Assembly (NCBI GenBank): GCA_029251465.1
Contig: JAQXDI010000043.1
Span: forward strand, 28,115-92,114
Reading direction: 5' to 3'
From: Ascidiaceihabitans sp.
Lineage (GTDB): Bacteria > Pseudomonadota > Alphaproteobacteria > Rhodobacterales > Rhodobacteraceae
DNA: 64,000 nt
Position numbers and translations under genes: made by a program
Shown here: in pieces, positions 17,404 through 27,904 of the stretch
Position numbering within the stretch: position 1 is the stretch's first letter
How the letters are laid out: the number at the start of each line of letters is the position of its first letter
The notes under the pieces: generated by a model
Told to the model about the DNA's origin: nothing
Seen by the model: the letters and a program-made list of their open reading frames with translations, nothing else
Database searches by the model: none

Positions 17404-18735
17404 ATGACAGATGATGTAAACACAGACGTATCCGCAGAAACGACGCAGGATGTGGCCACAGATGGTCCGGTTGAAAAGCTGAACCTTGCGGACCTGAAAA
17501 AGCAAAGCCCGAAGGCGTTGTTGTCCATGGCCGAAGAGCTCGAGATCGAGAACGCCTCGACCATGCGCAAAGGCGAGATGATGTTCCAGATCCTGCGTGA
17601 ACGCGCAGACGAAGGTTGGGAAATCTCTGGTGATGGCGTGTTAGAAGTGTTGCAAGACGGCTTTGGTTTTCTGCGCTCGCCCGAGGCAAACTATCTGCCG
17701 GGCCCGGATGACATTTACGTGTCACCCGAGCTGATCCGCCACCATTCGCTGCGCACCGGTGATACCATCGACGGTGTGATCAAAGCGCCGGATGACAACG
17801 AACGTTACTTTGCGCTGACGCTGACGACCAAGATCAACTTTGAGGATCCGATCAAAGCCAAGCACAAAGTTGCCTTTGAAAACCTTACTCCGCTGTATCC
17901 GGACGAACGTTTGAACATGGAAACAGCTGATCCAACAACCAAGGATCGCTCGGCCCGTATCATTGATCTGGTGGCACCCATAGGCAAAGGCCAACGGTCG
18001 TTGATCGTGGCGCCGCCGCGCACTGGTAAAACGGTTCTGTTGCAAAATATCGCCAATAGCATCGAACAAAACCACCCTGAGTGTTACTTGATCGTGCTGT
18101 TGATCGACGAGCGGCCCGAAGAAGTCACCGACATGCAACGCTCTGTTAAGGGCGAGGTGGTATCATCGACATTTGATGAACCTGCGACGCGCCACGTGGC
18201 TGTGTCCGAAATGGTCATCGAAAAAGCCAAGCGTTTGGTTGAACACAAACGTGACGTGGTGATCCTGCTGGATTCCATCACACGCCTTGGGCGCGCGTTT
18301 AACACGGTTGTTCCGTCCTCAGGTAAGGTTCTGACCGGTGGTGTCGATGCGAACGCCCTACAGCGCCCAAAACGCTTCTTTGGGGCCGCGCGGAACATCG
18401 AAGAGGGTGGATCGCTGACGATCATCGCGACGGCCCTGATCGATACGGGTTCGCGTATGGACGAAGTCATCTTTGAAGAATTCAAAGGCACCGGTAACTC
18501 TGAAATTGTTTTGGATCGCAAGATTGCAGACAAACGCGTGTTCCCGGCGATGGACATCTTGAAATCCGGTACCCGCAAAGAAGAACTGCTGGTCGACAAA
18601 ATCGATCTGCAGAAAACCTTTGTGCTGCGTCGTATTCTGAACCCGATGGGCACCACAGATGCGATCGAATTTCTGATTTCGAAGCTGAAACAGACCAAGA
18701 CCAATTCTGACTTCTTTGATTCAATGAACACGTAA
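17404..18735 (+). CDS. rho: transcription termination factor Rho
   Basis: Hexameric RNA-dependent ATPase-translocase, 443 residues. The N-terminal helical Rho-N domain (about residues 27-65, [20 protein letters not shown]) is preceded by an acidic extension of about 25 residues. The cold-shock-like RNA-binding domain includes [20 protein letters not shown] (about 84-103). The ATPase core has APPRTGKT (about 203-210), the [13 protein letters not shown] segment and the [20 protein letters not shown]-loop region. The frequent close convergent gene pairs in this window with no intrinsic terminator are natural Rho targets, which is an inference. Confidence 0.97.
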   Translation: MTDDVNTDVSAETTQDVATDGPVEKLNLADLKKQSPKALLSMAEELEIENASTMRKGEMMFQILRERADEGWEISGDGVLEVLQDGFGFLRSPEANYLPGPDDIYVSPELIRHHSLRTGDTIDGVIKAPDDNERYFALTLTTKINFEDPIKAKHKVAFENLTPLYPDERLNMETADPTTKDRSARIIDLVAPIGKGQRSLIVAPPRTGKTVLLQNIANSIEQNHPECYLIVLLIDERPEEVTDMQRSVKGEVVSSTFDEPATRHVAVSEMVIEKAKRLVEHKRDVVILLDSITRLGRAFNTVVPSSGKVLTGGVDANALQRPKRFFGAARNIEEGGSLTIIATALIDTGSRMDEVIFEEFKGTGNSEIVLDRKIADKRVFPAMDILKSGTRKEELLVDKIDLQKTFVLRRILNPMGTTDAIEFLISKLKQTKTNSDFFDSMNT

Positions 18736-18765
18736 CTTATTGTTCAATAACAATGGGTTAAGCTT

Positions 18766-20043
18766 ATGGAAACGATTTTTGCCCTCGCCAGTGCCCAAGG
18801 CCGTGCTGGTGTGTCCGTTGTTCGGTTGTCTGGTCCAGATGCGCAAGTCGTGTTGGGTGGGCTGATCAAAAATATGCCTGCGGATCGCGTGGCTGGCCTG
18901 CGCGAAATCCGCGATCCTACAGGTGAATTGCTGGATCAGGCATTGGTGCTGCGGTTCGACGCGCCGCATAGTTTCACTGGCGAAAACGTTGTCGAACTGC
19001 ATTTGCATGGCAGTATTGCCGTGGTTCAGTCAGTGCTGCGGACTTTGGGCGACGACCCTCGAATGCGGCTTGCCGAGCCTGGCGAATTCACGCGGCGCGC
19101 GCTGGAAAATGGCAAAATGGACCTCGCGCAAGTTGAGGGTTTGGCGGATTTGATCGAATCCGAAACCGAAGCGCAACGCAAGCAAGCGGTGCGCGTGGTT
19201 TCAGGCGAGCTTGGGAAATTGGTCGAAGGGTGGCGTAGTTCGCTGATCCGCGCCGCCGCCCTGATGGAAGCCACAATTGATTTTGCAGACGAAGATGTTC
19301 CAATCGACGTGTCGCCAGAAGTCATGGCGTTGCTTGTTCAAGTTAAGTCAGAGTTGCAGGGGGAAATCGCGGGTAGTCGTGTCGCAGAACGCATTCGTCT
19401 TGGTTTTGAAGTTGCCATTGTCGGGCGACCCAATGCTGGAAAATCAACTTTGCTAAACGCGTTTGCCGGCCGTGATGCGGCGATAACGTCTGATGTCGCT
19501 GGAACCACGCGCGATGTGATCGAAGTTCGGATGGACCTAAAGGGCCTTCCGGTCACAATTTTGGATACTGCCGGTCTGCGCAAAGGGTTGGACAAGGTCG
19601 AAGCGCTAGGCATTTCGCGTGCAGTGTCGCGCGCCGAGGACGCGGATCTACGCATTTTCCTAACAGATGACGTTAAAAACCTGCCGTTGACGCCCGTGAG
19701 GGATGATATCATTGTGACACCAAAAGCTGATCAAACCGGTGTTGGTGTGTCTGGTTTGACAGGTCAGGGAGTGTCAGAACTGCTGGATCAGGTGCAAAAT
19801 ATCTTAGGAAACCGGTCCTCGCAGGCTGGTCTTGCCACGCATGAGAGGCACAGAACCGCCATGCAATCGACTTTGACCGCCCTTGATGTTGTGCTGCCCC
19901 TTGTCGAACACGGTCCAGAGCATTACGACATAGCAGCTGAAGAATTACGATCGGCCATTCATGCATTAGAAGCGTTGGTAGGTCGAATTAACGTTGAAAA
20001 CCTGCTGGATGAAATCTTCGCCAGCTTTTGTTTAGGTAAATGA
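18766..20043 (+). CDS. mnmE: tRNA uridine-5-carboxymethylaminomethyl GTPase MnmE
   Basis: GTPase partner of MnmG in making the (c)mnm5 modification at U34 of tRNAs. 425 residues. The N-terminal tetrahydrofolate-binding domain begins [20 protein letters not shown]. The inserted G domain has GRPNAGKST (about residues 220-228), the AGTTRDV switch I and DTAGLR. The C-terminal helical domain ends with CLGK, the conserved C-x-GK tail whose cysteine is important for activity. First gene of the run mnmE-mnmG-rsmG-parA-parB. Confidence 0.97.
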   Translation: METIFALASAQGRAGVSVVRLSGPDAQVVLGGLIKNMPADRVAGLREIRDPTGELLDQALVLRFDAPHSFTGENVVELHLHGSIAVVQSVLRTLGDDPRMRLAEPGEFTRRALENGKMDLAQVEGLADLIESETEAQRKQAVRVVSGELGKLVEGWRSSLIRAAALMEATIDFADEDVPIDVSPEVMALLVQVKSELQGEIAGSRVAERIRLGFEVAIVGRPNAGKSTLLNAFAGRDAAITSDVAGTTRDVIEVRMDLKGLPVTILDTAGLRKGLDKVEALGISRAVSRAEDADLRIFLTDDVKNLPLTPVRDDIIVTPKADQTGVGVSGLTGQGVSELLDQVQNILGNRSSQAGLATHERHRTAMQSTLTALDVVLPLVEHGPEHYDIAAEELRSAIHALEALVGRINVENLLDEIFASFCLGK

Positions 20044-20047
20044 TGGA

Positions 20048-21916
20048 GTGTTTCACGTGAAACATTTTGACGTACTTGTCATTGGTGGTGGTCACGCTGG
20101 CACAGAAGCTGCACATGCTGCGGCTCGCATTGGTGCGCAGACTGGCCTAATCACGATGAGCCGCGATGGAATCGGCGTGATGTCGTGCAATCCGGCGATT
20201 GGTGGATTGGGTAAAGGGCATCTTGTTCGTGAAGTTGACGCTTTGGATGGTGTCATGGGGCGTGTCGCCGATGCTGCGGGAATCCAATTTCGTTTGCTAA
20301 ACAGACGTAAAGGCCCTGCTGTACAGGGACCTCGAGCCCAGGCAGACCGCAAGATCTATCGCCAAACGATGCTTCAATTGACTGATTCTCGGGAAAATCT
20401 GGAAATCATCGTTGGTGAAGCAGTAGATTTCATGATGCAAGGTGACCGCGTTGTTGGGGTCATTTTGGACGATGGGTCCGAAGTTCCAGCGAAAACGGTG
20501 ATCTTGACCACAGGTACGTTTCTGCGTGGTGTAATTCACATCGGAGACGTCGCACGTTCGGGCGGGCGGATGGGTGACAAAGCATCTGTAAAGTTGGCCG
20601 ATCGGATTGACTCATTTGGTCTCCCGCTAGGGCGTCTGAAGACCGGTACACCACCGCGTTTGGATGGACGTACAATCAAATGGGACTTGCTTGAAAGCCA
20701 GAAGGGCGACGACGAACCGACTCTTTTCTCGTTTATGTCCAAAGACATAGAAGCCCGACAAGTTTCTTGTGGCATGACATATACCAACGTGAAGACCCAC
20801 GACATCATCCGCGAAAATCTAGCAAAATCAGCTATGTACGGCGGTCACATTGACGGTGTTGGGCCACGGTACTGCCCTTCCATCGAGGATAAAGTGGTCC
20901 GTTTTGAAGATAAGACATCGCATCTGGTGTTTCTTGAACCTGAGGGTTTGGATGATCACACGGTTTATCCGAACGGCATTTCAACGTCTTTGCCTGAATC
21001 AGTGCAGCACGACTATGTGACATCGATTTTTGGACTTGAAGACGTCAAAATTTTGCAACCGGGTTACGCGATTGAGTATGACTACGTGGATCCGCGCGTT
21101 TTGGACATGACACTGGCGTTGCCAGATGTTCCAGGTTTGTATCTCGCGGGACAGATCAATGGCACGACGGGGTACGAAGAGGCGGCGGCACAGGGCATGG
21201 TTGCAGGGTTGAACGCTGGGTTGTCGGCTCTTGGTCGTCCTTCTGTGGAATTTGGTCGTGGTCAAAGTTACATTGGCGTCATGATTGACGACTTAACGAC
21301 GCGTGGTGTGTCAGAGCCTTATAGAATGTTCACTTCCCGTGCTGAATTCCGCCTGTCACTTCGTGCTGACAATGCGGATCAACGCCTTACGCCCCTAGGG
21401 ATTGAGTTAGGTGGAGTTTCTGAGGATCGAAAAAGATCGTTCGGTGACAAGATGGAGCGTCTAAAAGTGGGTCATTCCGCTGTTTCACGTGAAACATATA
21501 CGCCAAAAACCATCAAGAACGCGGGAATTGAAATTAACCAAGATGGAACGCGTCGCACACCTTATCAATTGTTGGCGTTTCCAAATGTCGTTTTTGATGA
21601 TGTAGTGACTTTGCAACCGGATCTGGCTGATTTAGATATAGAAACAAGGGTACAACTGTCCCGTGAGGCGCTGTATGCTAACTACATAGCGCGCCAACAG
21701 AAGGAAATTGACCGTCTTGCAAAGGATGAGGCCCACAAAATTCCTCCATCATTCGACTATTCCGGGCTCGAAGGGCTGTCGAATGAGTTAACGACAAAGC
21801 TAAACACGGTGAAACCTTATACGCTTGCCCAAGCGGGGCGGATTGACGGGATGACGCCTGCTGCGTTGGCTCTAATTTTGGGAAAAATTCGCCAAATGGC
21901 TAAGAAATCGGCATGA
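20048..21916 (+). CDS. mnmG: tRNA uridine-5-carboxymethylaminomethyl synthesis enzyme MnmG (GidA)
   Basis: FAD-dependent partner of MnmE, 622 residues. The dinucleotide loop is GGGHAG at residues 13-18, and the family motifs [14 protein letters not shown] and [16 protein letters not shown] are present. The start is uncertain: GTG 20048 gives an N-terminus FHVKHFDV, but TGGAG at 20044-20048 is better spaced for GTG 20057. The first perfect parS site overlaps this start, and a second lies within the gene at 21481. The stop overlaps rsmG (ATGA). Confidence 0.97.
   Translation: MFHVKHFDVLVIGGGHAGTEAAHAAARIGAQTGLITMSRDGIGVMSCNPAIGGLGKGHLVREVDALDGVMGRVADAAGIQFRLLNRRKGPAVQGPRAQADRKIYRQTMLQLTDSRENLEIIVGEAVDFMMQGDRVVGVILDDGSEVPAKTVILTTGTFLRGVIHIGDVARSGGRMGDKASVKLADRIDSFGLPLGRLKTGTPPRLDGRTIKWDLLESQKGDDEPTLFSFMSKDIEARQVSCGMTYTNVKTHDIIRENLAKSAMYGGHIDGVGPRYCPSIEDKVVRFEDKTSHLVFLEPEGLDDHTVYPNGISTSLPESVQHDYVTSIFGLEDVKILQPGYAIEYDYVDPRVLDMTLALPDVPGLYLAGQINGTTGYEEAAAQGMVAGLNAGLSALGRPSVEFGRGQSYIGVMIDDLTTRGVSEPYRMFTSRAEFRLSLRADNADQRLTPLGIELGGVSEDRKRSFGDKMERLKVGHSAVSRETYTPKTIKNAGIEINQDGTRRTPYQLLAFPNVVFDDVVTLQPDLADLDIETRVQLSREALYANYIARQQKEIDRLAKDEAHKIPPSFDYSGLEGLSNELTTKLNTVKPYTLAQAGRIDGMTPAALALILGKIRQMAKKSA
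20049..20064. promoter_or_regulatory. parS: parS centromere site 1
   Basis: TGTTTCACGTGAAACA, a perfect 16 bp palindrome identical to the bacterial ParB-binding consensus. It overlaps the mnmG start and is read there as F-H-V-K-H. Confidence 0.93.
21481..21496. promoter_or_regulatory. parS: parS centromere site 2
   Basis: A second perfect TGTTTCACGTGAAACA, inside mnmG, where it encodes V-S-R-E-T. Confidence 0.93.
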
Positions 21917-22527
21917 TGGTTCCGTCGTGGATTAAGGTTGATGTTTCACGTGAAACATTAGAGCGCTTAGAAATCTATGTTTCTCTGATCGAAAAGTGGA
22001 ATCCGCGGATTAATTTGGTCTCAAAATCCAGCCTCGAAAACGTTTGGGATCGCCATATTTGGGATTCTGCGCAAGTTTTCGACGTTGAAAGGCCCAAAGG
22101 CACCTGGGTGGATTTGGGAAGTGGTGGGGGGCTACCCGCAATTGTGCTGAGTATATTGGCCAAGCAACATTCTCCGGAAACCCTTGTTCATATGGTTGAA
22201 AGCGATCAACGAAAATGTGCATTTCTGCGTACAGCGGTTCGTGAGCTTGAGTTAAACGCAAAAGTTACCGCCGATCGTATCGAAAGCATGCCCCCGTTAG
22301 GCGCTGATGTTGTTAGTGCGCGGGCCTTGACTGACTTGAACGGGCTGCTGGAATACGCTCAGATGCATTGCGCGCCGGATGGCGTTGCAATATTCCTCAA
22401 AGGCGAAACCTGGAAAAAAGAAGTGTTCTCGGCACAAAAAAACTGGTTATTTGAATACGAAGAACATAAAAGTCAGACAAACCTCGGTGCTGTCATCTTA
22501 AAGATCAAGGAAATTGCCCGTGTCTGA
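21913..22527 (+). CDS. rsmG: 16S rRNA (guanine527-N7)-methyltransferase RsmG (GidB)
   Basis: SAM-dependent methyltransferase of 204 residues acting on 16S rRNA G527, near the streptomycin site. The SAM loop is [16 protein letters not shown] (about residues 58-73), and [12 protein letters not shown] (about 136-147) is the conserved late motif of the family. Two ATG codons (21913, 21916) are possible; the first overlaps the mnmG stop. A perfect parS site lies in codons 10-15, giving the D-V-S-R-E-T segment. The gene overlaps parA by 8 nt. Confidence 0.95.
   Translation: MMVPSWIKVDVSRETLERLEIYVSLIEKWNPRINLVSKSSLENVWDRHIWDSAQVFDVERPKGTWVDLGSGGGLPAIVLSILAKQHSPETLVHMVESDQRKCAFLRTAVRELELNAKVTADRIESMPPLGADVVSARALTDLNGLLEYAQMHCAPDGVAIFLKGETWKKEVFSAQKNWLFEYEEHKSQTNLGAVILKIKEIARV
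21942..21957. promoter_or_regulatory. parS: parS centromere site 3
   Basis: Third perfect TGTTTCACGTGAAACA, in the 5' end of rsmG and about 560 bp before parA. It is read as D-V-S-R-E-T. Confidence 0.93.
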
Positions 22528-23317
22528 CCCTTCCCGTCCCAAAGGTCCGAAAATTATCGCGGTTGCCAACCAAAAGGGTGGCGTTGGCAAGACGACTACG
22601 ACGATAAATTTAGCGGCGGCTTTGGCAGAACTTGGCCGCAAAGTGCTGATTGTCGATCTTGACCCTCAGGGCAACGCCTCAACTGGTGTCGGGATCAATC
22701 TTGAAGATCGTGAATACACAACATACGAATTACTGCTCGAGGATGTTGATTTGGATGACGTAATTCAATCAACTGACCTTGAAAACCTGTCTATCGTTCC
22801 TGCAACTGTCGATCTAAGTTCAGCGGATATCGATCTGATTTCAAACGAAAAACGCAGCTTTCTGTTGCATGATGCGCTTAGGCAGACACAAATGGACGTG
22901 TTTGGGTTCGATTATGTGCTGATCGACTGTCCGCCGTCACTGAACCTGCTGACTGTTAACGCAATGATTGCGTCGCACTCTGTTTTGGTTCCGCTGCAAA
23001 GCGAATTTTTCGCGCTAGAAGGCCTGTCTCAGTTGATGATGACAATCCGTGAGGTGCGTCAAGGTGGAAACAAAGACTTGCGGATCGAAGGCGTTGTTTT
23101 GACGATGTACGATCAGCGCAACAATTTGTCCCAGCAGGTAGAGCAGGACGCCCGTGATAATTTGGGCGAATTGGTGTTTAAGACAATGATTCCGCGGAAT
23201 GTCCGCGTGAGTGAAGCACCATCTTTTGCCATGCCGGTCCTGACATATGATTCAGCATCCAAAGGGGCCAAGGCGTATCGCGCGCTGGCCAAAGAAGTCC
23301 TGAACAGAAACACTTGA
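22520..23317 (+). CDS. parA: chromosome-partitioning ATPase ParA
   Basis: Deviant Walker-A ATPase of 265 residues that drives origin segregation with ParB-parS. The P-loop is KGGVGKT (residues 19-25) with the signature lysine near its start, followed by DLDPQGNASTGVG and the Walker B-like DCPPSLNLLTVNA. GTG 22520 is preferred because AAGGA lies 8 nt upstream; a TTG two codons earlier lacks a better site. The gene overlaps rsmG by 8 nt and is followed by parB after 24 nt. Confidence 0.96.
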   Translation: MSDPSRPKGPKIIAVANQKGGVGKTTTTINLAAALAELGRKVLIVDLDPQGNASTGVGINLEDREYTTYELLLEDVDLDDVIQSTDLENLSIVPATVDLSSADIDLISNEKRSFLLHDALRQTQMDVFGFDYVLIDCPPSLNLLTVNAMIASHSVLVPLQSEFFALEGLSQLMMTIREVRQGGNKDLRIEGVVLTMYDQRNNLSQQVEQDARDNLGELVFKTMIPRNVRVSEAPSFAMPVLTYDSASKGAKAYRALAKEVLNRNT

Positions 23318-23341
23318 GTGATTTAGAAAGCGAGGCATCCA

Positions 23342-24247
23342 ATGGCACCGAAAAAAGACAAGAAACGTGGCTTGGGTCGTGGGTTATCTGCCTTGATGGC
23401 GGATGTTGCTGAGACTGAAACAGTCGCGCAAACAGGTGTGGCAGGCGCGGAACGTTTTGTTCCGATTGAACAAATCACCCCCAATCCTGATCAGCCTCGC
23501 AAGCTGTTCAACCAATCGCATTTGGACGATCTTGCGTCTTCGATCAAGGAAAAGGGCGTCATTCAGCCTCTGATCGTTCGCGAAACCGGGCATAACGCCT
23601 ACGAAATTGTTGCAGGTGAGCGTCGCTGGCGGGCGTCCCAGATAGCGAATTTGCACGAGCTGCCGGTGATTGTGCGCGACTTTACGGATACCGAAGTTCT
23701 TGAAGTTGCGATTATTGAGAACATTCAGCGTGCAGACCTGAACCCGATCGAAGAGGCCGCTGGCTATCGCCAGTTGATGGACAAGTTCGGGCACACCCAA
23801 GAAAAAATGGCTGAAGCTTTGGGTAAAAGCCGCAGTCACATTGCAAATCTTCTGCGTTTGCTGAATTTGCCTGCCGATGTCGTTGATATGGTGCGCAATA
23901 GTGACATCAGCGCGGGCCATGCGCGTGCGTTGATCACGGCCAGTAACCCGTCTGAACTGGCAAAACTTGTGGTCAAGGACGGGCTAAGCGTACGCGCGAC
24001 CGAAGCCTTGGTTAAGCGTGAACAGGACGGCGGGTCTGACAACAATATCTTTGGGGATGGGAAAAAACCGTCGACAAGGTCTGACAAAGACGCTGACACT
24101 AAGGCGCTAGAGGGTGATCTATCGGCGGGATTGGGCATGAAAGTGGTTTTGAACCACAAGAATGGCGTTGAATCCGGCCAAATGACTATTGCCTACAACA
24201 CGTTGGATGATTTGGATGAGCTGTGTCGCAAGTTGGGCGGCCTTTAA
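23342..24247 (+). CDS. parB: chromosome-partitioning protein ParB
   Basis: CTP-dependent parS-binding clamp of 301 residues. The N-terminal basic stretch KRGLGRGLSALMAD (about residues 8-21) is the usual ParA-contact segment. The CTPase core has GERRWRAS (about 92-99) and IIENIQRADLNPIEEA (about 123-138). A helix-turn-helix is seen at KMAEALGKSRSHIANLLRLL (about 154-173), and a C-terminal dimerisation domain follows a polar linker. The TAA is interlocked with the hemW stop (TTAA at 24244-24247). Confidence 0.97.
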   Translation: MAPKKDKKRGLGRGLSALMADVAETETVAQTGVAGAERFVPIEQITPNPDQPRKLFNQSHLDDLASSIKEKGVIQPLIVRETGHNAYEIVAGERRWRASQIANLHELPVIVRDFTDTEVLEVAIIENIQRADLNPIEEAAGYRQLMDKFGHTQEKMAEALGKSRSHIANLLRLLNLPADVVDMVRNSDISAGHARALITASNPSELAKLVVKDGLSVRATEALVKREQDGGSDNNIFGDGKKPSTRSDKDADTKALEGDLSAGLGMKVVLNHKNGVESGQMTIAYNTLDDLDELCRKLGGL

Positions 24248-25413
24248 GCCTCCAGCAGCTTGCGCAAAACGCCGTTTAAAACCATAAAGCCTTGATCTAA
24301 AACGGTTAATTGACCGGCCTTCATCGAAATGAGGTTCAGTTCAGTCAGTTCCTTTATGGCATTTTGATCCAATGGTTTTCCGGCGAGTGTTTCGTATCGC
24401 TTGATCGATACACCCTCCTTGAGGCGCAAACCCATCAAAAGCAGCTCGCTTGCTTGATCTTCAGGGCTTAGCAACTGGCGGGGTTTTTCCGACGCGCCTG
24501 TCATAGCCTGATCCAACCACTTTTTCGGGTTGCTGTACGCCTCTGTCGCGGTACGCTGGCCGTTCAATGTTAGACGCCCGTGCGCGCCAGGACCGATTCC
24601 GACGTAATCGCCGTATCGCCAATAAATCAAATTGTGCCGCGATTGCGCACCATCGCGCGCATGGTTGGATACCTCGTAGGCGGGCATCCCTGCGGCCCCA
24701 CAAATATCTTGCGTGATCTCGTACATATCGGCGCCCAGATCATCGTTTGGCAATCCGGCAAGCCTGCCTGCGTAGTAACGATCCCCAAATGCGGTGCCTT
24801 GCTCGATCGTCAGTTGATACAGCGAAAGATGGTCTATGGCGATGTTTAGAGCCTGTTTGAGCTCATTCTTCCAGTCAGACAGAGACTGGTTTTGGCGACC
24901 GTAAATCAAATCGAAACTGACGCGCTCAAATGTGCCTCGTGCAATATCGAATGCTGCGCGTGCCTCTGAAGCGGTGTGAATGCGCCCCAAACGACGCAAG
25001 TCATCATCGTTCAACGCCTGCACACCCATCGAAATTCGATTTATGCCAGCTTCACGGAAGGCAACAAAACGTCCTGCTTCGACGGATCCGGGATTGGCCT
25101 CGAGCGTGATTTCCATGTCATTCGCAGTGGGCCAGTGGGATTTGATCGCCGCGATGATGTCGCCGACGACGTCAGGTTCCATCAAGCTAGGCGTGCCGCC
25201 GCCGAAAAAGACGGAATGCAGAACGCGCCCTTTGGTTTCGGACGCGACACGTTCTAATTCGCGCAAATACGCAATGCGCCATTCGTTGTGATCGATTTGG
25301 CGGGAAACATGGCTGTTAAAATCGCAGTAGGGGCATTTGGCGGCGCAAAACGGCCAGTGAACATACAGACCGAAGCCGCCATTTTGCCAATCTTCAGCCA
25401 AAACAGCCAGCAA
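24244..25413 (-). CDS. hemW: radical SAM haem chaperone HemW
   Basis: A 389-residue radical SAM protein related to coproporphyrinogen III dehydrogenase HemN. The cluster motif is C23-AAK-C27-PY-C30. A GGGTPS motif for SAM binding and RISMGVQ follow. Members of this shorter subgroup bind haem and hand it to respiratory proteins rather than acting as HemN, so hemW is preferred. The start is a TTG, overlapping rdgB by 20 nt. Last in the rph-rdgB-hemW operon. Confidence 0.9.
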   Translation of the reverse strand: MLAVLAEDWQNGGFGLYVHWPFCAAKCPYCDFNSHVSRQIDHNEWRIAYLRELERVASETKGRVLHSVFFGGGTPSLMEPDVVGDIIAAIKSHWPTANDMEITLEANPGSVEAGRFVAFREAGINRISMGVQALNDDDLRRLGRIHTASEARAAFDIARGTFERVSFDLIYGRQNQSLSDWKNELKQALNIAIDHLSLYQLTIEQGTAFGDRYYAGRLAGLPNDDLGADMYEITQDICGAAGMPAYEVSNHARDGAQSRHNLIYWRYGDYVGIGPGAHGRLTLNGQRTATEAYSNPKKWLDQAMTGASEKPRQLLSPEDQASELLLMGLRLKEGVSIKRYETLAGKPLDQNAIKELTELNLISMKAGQLTVLDQGFMVLNGVLRKLLEA

Positions 25414-26005
25414 TCAGTTTTTTGAAGGCATCAGCGCGATGGCTGATCTCGTTTTTGGCGTCATGGGTCATTTCGGCAAAGGTGATATCGTGGCCGAGCG
25501 GTTGGAACATCGGATCATAACCGTGACCTTGCTGACCGCGCATTGGCCAAACCAACGTGCCTTCGACTTTGCCCTCGAAGACCTCGTCGTGCCCGTTGGG
25601 CCATGCAAGGACCAAAGTTGAACAAAACCGCGCAGTGCGAGGCTGCGGCGCGTTTCGTTCTTGCAGCAGATTGTGCGTCTTGGTCATCGCCATGATGAAA
25701 TCACGACCGTTCGGCGTTTCGGCCCAATCAGCGGTGTAAACGCCAGGGGCGCCGTCCAGCCCGTCCACCATGATCCCGGAATCGTCGGACAAAGCGGGCA
25801 GGCCAGTTGCCTTGACCGCCGCGTGCGCTTTGATCCGCGCGTTGCCGACAAATGTGGTTTCGGTTTCCTCGGGCTCATCCAGTTTCATTTCAGCCGCACC
25901 TACAACCGACACGTTGAAAGGAGCGAAAAGTTCGCCCATTTCTTCCAGTTTTCCTGCGTTGTGCGTGGCAATCAGAATGCGGTTTTCGGTGAATTTGCGG
26001 CTCAT
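25394..26005 (-). CDS. rdgB: XTP/dITP pyrophosphatase (non-canonical purine NTP hydrolase)
   Basis: A 203-residue Ham1/RdgB protein that hydrolyses dITP, XTP and related triphosphates to keep them out of DNA. Motifs are the N-terminal [11 protein letters not shown] (about residues 13-23), [20 protein letters not shown] (about 72-91) and [10 protein letters not shown] (about 155-164). The start overlaps the end of rph by 4 nt. Confidence 0.95.
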   Translation of the reverse strand: MSRKFTENRILIATHNAGKLEEMGELFAPFNVSVVGAAEMKLDEPEETETTFVGNARIKAHAAVKATGLPALSDDSGIMVDGLDGAPGVYTADWAETPNGRDFIMAMTKTHNLLQERNAPQPRTARFCSTLVLAWPNGHDEVFEGKVEGTLVWPMRGQQGHGYDPMFQPLGHDITFAEMTHDAKNEISHRADAFKKLIAGCFG

Positions 26006-26715
26006 GCTGTGGCGGCTTTTGCGGCCTCAACCAACTCGCCAACGCCTTTTTCTGCCAAATCCATCAGTTCGTTCATTTGACCACGGGAAAATACGGAACC
26101 TTCAGCGCTCATCTGGACTTCGATCAGCTTTTTAGAGCCGGTCATGATAAAGTTACCGTCAACGCCGGCCTCAGAATCCTCTGGGTAATCCAGATCAAGC
26201 ACGGGCTGGCCCGCGTAGATGCCACAGCTGACGGCCGCGACCGGATCAACCAGCGGATCGGAAATGACATCGCCGGCTTTCATCAATTTGTTCACGGCCA
26301 AACGCAGCGCGATCCAACCGCCAGTGATTGACGCACAACGCGTGCCGCCGTCTGCTTGCAACACATCGCAATCGACAGTGATCTGACGTTCACCCAAGGC
26401 AACGCGATCAACACCAGCGCGCAAAGACCGCCCGATGAGACGCTGAATTTCGACGGTACGACCGCCTTGCTTGCCAGATGCTGCCTCGCGACGCATCCGC
26501 GTGTTTGTGGCGCGTGGCAACATGCCGTACTCTGCCGTGACCCAGCCAAGGCCGGACCCTTTGATGAACGGCGGCACGCGATCTTCGATTGTCGCGGTGC
26601 ACAACACGTGTGTGTCGCCCATTTTGATCAGGGCGGACCCTTCGGCGTGTTTGGTAAAGCCAGTTTCAATCGAAACTTCGCGCATTTGGTCTAGGGCACG
26701 TCCTGAAGGTCGCAT
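26002..26715 (-). CDS. rph: ribonuclease PH
   Basis: Phosphorolytic 3'-5' exoribonuclease that trims tRNA and other RNA 3' ends. 237 residues. It opens with the typical [12 protein letters not shown] and carries the conserved RRE-A-G-R-T and RSLRAGVD (about residues 91-98) segments of the phosphate/RNA site. [12 protein letters not shown] (about 113-124) is the catalytic-core signature. First gene of the minus-strand operon rph-rdgB-hemW, divergent from hrcA. Confidence 0.97.
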   Translation of the reverse strand: MRPSGRALDQMREVSIETGFTKHAEGSALIKMGDTHVLCTATIEDRVPPFIKGSGLGWVTAEYGMLPRATNTRMRREAASGKQGGRTVEIQRLIGRSLRAGVDRVALGERQITVDCDVLQADGGTRCASITGGWIALRLAVNKLMKAGDVISDPLVDPVAAVSCGIYAGQPVLDLDYPEDSEAGVDGNFIMTGSKKLIEVQMSAEGSVFSRGQMNELMDLAEKGVGELVEAAKAATA

Positions 26716-26830
26716 GGGATATCCTTTTTAGGTTCAAACGTGGGATACCGCCCATAGCCGCATTGATGCAACCCTGATTGACCTTTGATTGGCGACGACA
26801 TTTAGTGCGCATAGCCATAGGAACCCGATG

Positions 26831-27895
26831 ATGTCTGACACGCGAACCTCTTTAGAAGACATGAACGATCGCTCACGCGAGGTGTTTCGCCGCGTGGTCG
26901 AAGGGTATCTGGAAAATGGTGATCCTGTCGGATCGCGCACGTTGACCCGTGATTTTAGCGAAAAAGTCAGCGCTGCAACGATCCGCAACGTGATGCAGGA
27001 CCTGGAATACATGGGGTTTCTAGATAGCCCGCATGTCAGCGCCGGGCGCATTCCGACGCAGGCTGGTTTGCGCATGTTCGTGGATGGTTTGATGGAAGTC
27101 GGCCTGCCCGATGATACGGATCGCGAAAAGATTGACGCGACGCTAGGCCGGAACGAAAGCGACGTTGGTGGGCTGCTGGATCGCGTCGGATCTGCCTTGT
27201 CTGGTGTGACGCATGGCGCATCTTTGGTGCTGACACCAAAACACGAAGCGCCGATCAAACACATCGAATTTGTTTCACTGGCCGCCGATCGTGCCTTGGT
27301 CGTGCTGGTGTTTGCGGATGGTCACGTCGAGAACCGCTTGTTCACGCCACCGCCCGGTCAAACACCCAGCTCGATGCGCGAGGCGGCGAATTTCCTGAAT
27401 TCCTTGATCGAGGGGCGCACGCTGTCTGACGTGCGTGGTGTGATCCAATCCGAAATCTCGCGGCGGCGTCAGGAAATCGATGTGCTCGCGCGCGCCTTGG
27501 TCGAAGACGGGCTAGCGGTTTGGGCGGACGAGGGCGAAAATTCGGAACGATTGATTGTACGTGGTCGTGCAAATCTATTGGAATCAGCTGCAGAGGCCGC
27601 CGATCTGGATCGCATCAGAACCCTGTTTGACGACCTTGAACGCAAGCGTGACATCTCGGAATTCCTCGAATTAACCGAGGGTGGCGACGGTGTGCGCATT
27701 TTTATTGGTTCTGAGAACAAACTTTTTTCACTTTCGGGTTCATCTTTGGTCGTTTCCCCTTATATGAACGCTGATCGCAAGATCATTGGCGCAGTAGGTG
27801 TCATTGGTCCGACGCGGCTGAATTATGGACGGATCGTGCCGATCGTAGATTATACGGCGCAACTGGTCGGCAAAATGCTGTCCGACCGGAGCTAG
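26831..27895 (+). CDS. hrcA: heat-inducible transcription repressor HrcA
   Basis: A 354-residue repressor that binds CIRCE operators of groE/dnaK-type operons and is itself stabilised by GroEL. An N-terminal winged helix covers residues about 10-75 (REVFRRVVEGYLENGDPVGS, then TIRNVMQDLE), followed by a GAF-like domain and a C-terminal dimerisation region. ATG 26831 is preferred over the adjacent ATG 26828 because AGGAA at 26819-26823 is better spaced. I see no CIRCE repeat in the 115 bp upstream. It is cotranscribed with grpE (9 nt gap). Confidence 0.95.
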   Translation: MSDTRTSLEDMNDRSREVFRRVVEGYLENGDPVGSRTLTRDFSEKVSAATIRNVMQDLEYMGFLDSPHVSAGRIPTQAGLRMFVDGLMEVGLPDDTDREKIDATLGRNESDVGGLLDRVGSALSGVTHGASLVLTPKHEAPIKHIEFVSLAADRALVVLVFADGHVENRLFTPPPGQTPSSMREAANFLNSLIEGRTLSDVRGVIQSEISRRRQEIDVLARALVEDGLAVWADEGENSERLIVRGRANLLESAAEAADLDRIRTLFDDLERKRDISEFLELTEGGDGVRIFIGSENKLFSLSGSSLVVSPYMNADRKIIGAVGVIGPTRLNYGRIVPIVDYTAQLVGKMLSDRS

Positions 27896-27904
27896 AGGTG
27901 AAAA

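Noticed and set aside
18739..18754. Inverted repeat ATTGTT-CAAT-AACAAT between rho and mnmE
   Set aside because: A short AT-rich stem without a T run; too weak to call a terminator and no operator family fits.
26716..26830. Possible CIRCE operator upstream of hrcA
   Set aside because: Neither TTAGCACTC nor its partner GAGTGCTAA at 9 nt spacing is present in the 115 bp between rph and hrcA.
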